From Treponema sp. (GTDB lineage Bacteria; Spirochaetota; Spirochaetia; Treponematales; Breznakiellaceae), in contig WQZW01000117.1 of NCBI GenBank assembly GCA_009780545.1, positions 1 to 5,653 of the forward strand: 5,653 bases of DNA, given 5' to 3'. Below are positions 4,439 to 5,653 of the stretch, in pieces; position 1 is the first letter of the stretch, and the number at the start of each line of letters is the position of its first letter. The translations under genes and the position numbers were made by a program. The notes under the pieces were generated by a model that had not been told where the DNA came from, did not search any database, and saw only the letters and a program-made list of their open reading frames with translations.

Positions 4439-5653
4439 GCCTTTGCCACCACGACGCAGCTTTCCAGAACTCCCAGGGCTTCCTTTTCCGCCTCAAGGCT
4501 CAGGCCGCCGGCCGTCCGGATTATTTCGTCCTTGCCGGAAACATGAACGTGGATGTACACCGGGCAGGGCCCCGGATTTCCGGCCAGGTAATTGCGGAGG
4601 GGACTTATGTTCTCGTCGCTATCGGCCGCCGATTCGTCGAGCCGGATATGCACGGCGGAAGGCGGGCTGCCTGTCCCGGCTTCCGGCTTTTCGGAAAAAG
4701 TATTTTCCGCGTTCGGCATTGCCGTCGGGGTTTTCGGTTCCTCCCCCGAGGCCGCCTTGGACGCGGCCGTTTTGCACAGGCCGGTAAGGTCCCGCACGCT
4801 GCTCACCTTGAAACCCGGTTTTTGCGGGTTGCGGTCGCTTGAGGGATCGATGTTTCCCTTGAGGGCGACGAATTCTCCCTTGGTGATCAGGTCGCGGTTT
4901 TCGTTCCAGGCCTTCGAGAAAAACAGCACGTCGATATCGCCCTCGAAATCCCGCACCGTGGCGAAGGCCATGTCGTTGCCGTTCCTGTCCTGCATCTCCC
5001 GCATCGAGGTAAGCTCGCCGATAATCGTGTAACTGCCCTTTGCCGCGCCGGAAAGCATCGAGGATTTGAGGTCGGCCATGTAAAGCCAGGCGGAGCGGAA
5101 TTTTTCCCGCTTTTTGGCGACGGCCGCCTCCTCGGCGATGGCATCCTCGGCTTCCATAAAATTGACGATGCCGTCGACGATAAAACTGTGCTTGTCCCTG
5201 CCTTTCTGGAAATCGAGCTTGCCCCTAAAAATCGCCACGTCCTCCGGCCCGAACCTGTCCTGGCACCGCTCCCAAACCTTGGGGAAAAAAACCGCCTCGA
5301 TTTCGCCGTTGTAGTCGGCAAGGGTCGCGTAGGCCATCTTCCCGCTTTTTGCCGCCACGGTTTTTATCGTCTTAATGATTCCCACAAGAATGCAGTTTCC
5401 TGTCTGCAGGGTTTCCGGCTTTCCCAGATCGACCTTCACCGCCTTTTCCCACAAGGTACGGTATTCGTCCAGCGGATGCCCGGAAAAATAAAACCCGATA
5501 AGCTGCTTTTCCTGCTTTAGTTTTTCGCTCTTGCTTTGCTCCGGAAAATCCTCGAACACAAAATCCGAATATTCCTTTTCGCCGGAATCATCAAAAAGGC
5601 TCGATTGCCCAAACTGCCTTTCGTCCTTCTGTTTCTGGGCAAACTCAACCGCA
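4426..5653 (-). CDS. dnaE: DNA polymerase III alpha subunit, C-terminal third (5' end outside window)
   Basis: The minus frame is open from the window edge to the TGA at 4426, giving 408 visible residues; the PHP, palm, fingers and thumb regions lie beyond the edge. The first visible residues have the GQSSLF tract (about 15-20 visible) that follows the tandem HhH region in DnaE, then the hallmark GFYFSGHPLDEY (53-64 visible), so this is the replicative alpha subunit. Two OB-fold domains follow, at 5164-5391 and 4789-5028. They share the pattern MAYATL-DYNGEIEAVFF versus MAFATVRDFEGDIDVLFF, whereas most DnaE proteins have a single OB domain. A polar Ala/Ser/Pro/Glu-rich linker comes next (about 4660-4780), then a C-terminal domain with NYLAGNPGPCPVYIHV, resembling the end region that binds the tau clamp-loader subunit in DnaE. 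An apparent GTG start at 5559 is internal. The stop overlaps the yggT start. Identity is firm; the OB duplication is seen directly, its effect is unknown. Confidence 0.95.
   Translation of the reverse strand, partial: AVEFAQKQKDERQFGQSSLFDDSGEKEYSDFVFEDFPEQSKSEKLKQEKQLIGFYFSGHPLDEYRTLWEKAVKVDLGKPETLQTGNCILVGIIKTIKTVAAKSGKMAYATLADYNGEIEAVFFPKVWERCQDRFGPEDVAIFRGKLDFQKGRDKHSFIVDGIVNFMEAEDAIAEEAAVAKKREKFRSAWLYMADLKSSMLSGAAKGSYTIIGELTSMREMQDRNGNDMAFATVRDFEGDIDVLFFSKAWNENRDLITKGEFVALKGNIDPSSDRNPQKPGFKVSSVRDLTGLCKTAASKAASGEEPKTPTAMPNAENTFSEKPEAGTGSPPSAVHIRLDESAADSDENISPLRNYLAGNPGPCPVYIHVHVSGKDEIIRTAGGLSLEAEKEALGVLESCVVVAKAWKE
4789..5391 (-). repeat. tandem OB-fold duplication inside dnaE
   Basis: Two protein-level copies (5164-5391 and 4789-5028) align over the OB core: a VG/IG strand, then K-x-GKMAYATL or NGNDMAFAT, D-x-x-G-x-I-x-x-x-FF, a W three residues on (PKVW, SKAW), and a closing FRGKLD / LKGNID strand. 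They are separated by a charged, Ala/Glu/Lys-rich helix-like spacer of about 45 residues. Confidence 0.75.

Noticed and set aside
5557..5559. GTG at 5559 as the start of a separate 377-residue gene
   Set aside because: The frame stays open to the window edge and the preceding residues (including GQSSLF) continue the DnaE pattern, so the GTG is an internal Val codon.
1..5653. CRISPR arrays, tRNA or rRNA genes, insertion sequences or long DNA repeats
   Set aside because: Reading through both strands showed no regularly spaced direct repeats, no tRNA-like cloverleaf in the short non-coding gaps, no transposase frame and no paired terminal repeats.

Overview
This window looks like a bacterial chromosome segment of moderately high G+C, densely coded, with two convergent gene blocks. 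The right-hand 3.9 kb (minus strand) is a core DNA replication/repair block. It holds the C-terminal third of a DNA polymerase III alpha subunit (dnaE, cut by the window edge), a YggT-family membrane protein and a complete RecG helicase, with all adjacent genes overlapping. The left-hand 1.7 kb (plus strand) is an accessory-looking cluster of four small genes. These encode a two-finger cysteine-rich protein, a membrane-anchored zinc-ribbon protein, a membrane-anchored J-domain (DnaJ-like) protein, and a nuclease of the HNH/WHH type otherwise known from the C-terminal tips of polymorphic toxins.

Organism: the sequence carries no rRNA or other decisive marker. The dnaE-yggT-recG order and the protein style would fit a spirochaete of the Treponema group, but this is a low-confidence impression from memory, not something the sequence proves.

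Layout: 7-231, 245-583, 583-1164 and 1161-1700 (plus) are spaced 13 nt apart or overlap by 1-4 nt, so they very probably form one operon whose promoter lies left of the window. A 40-nt convergent gap (1701-1740) contains a perfect 7-bp inverted repeat. recG (1741-3834), yggT (3815-4438) and dnaE (4426 to beyond 5653) follow on the minus strand; their promoter lies right of the window. There is no gene-free stretch longer than 300 bases.

How the genes may work together: in the minus block, dnaE (replication) and recG (fork rescue, branch migration) share a theme, with yggT co-transcribed. In the plus block the striking point is translational coupling of a membrane J-domain protein to a bare toxin-type nuclease. 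The nuclease has no trafficking domain, and no immunity gene follows it. Either the cluster is an undescribed system in which the membrane proteins chaperone, restrain or export the nuclease, or the nuclease is an orphaned toxin tip. The sequence alone cannot separate these.
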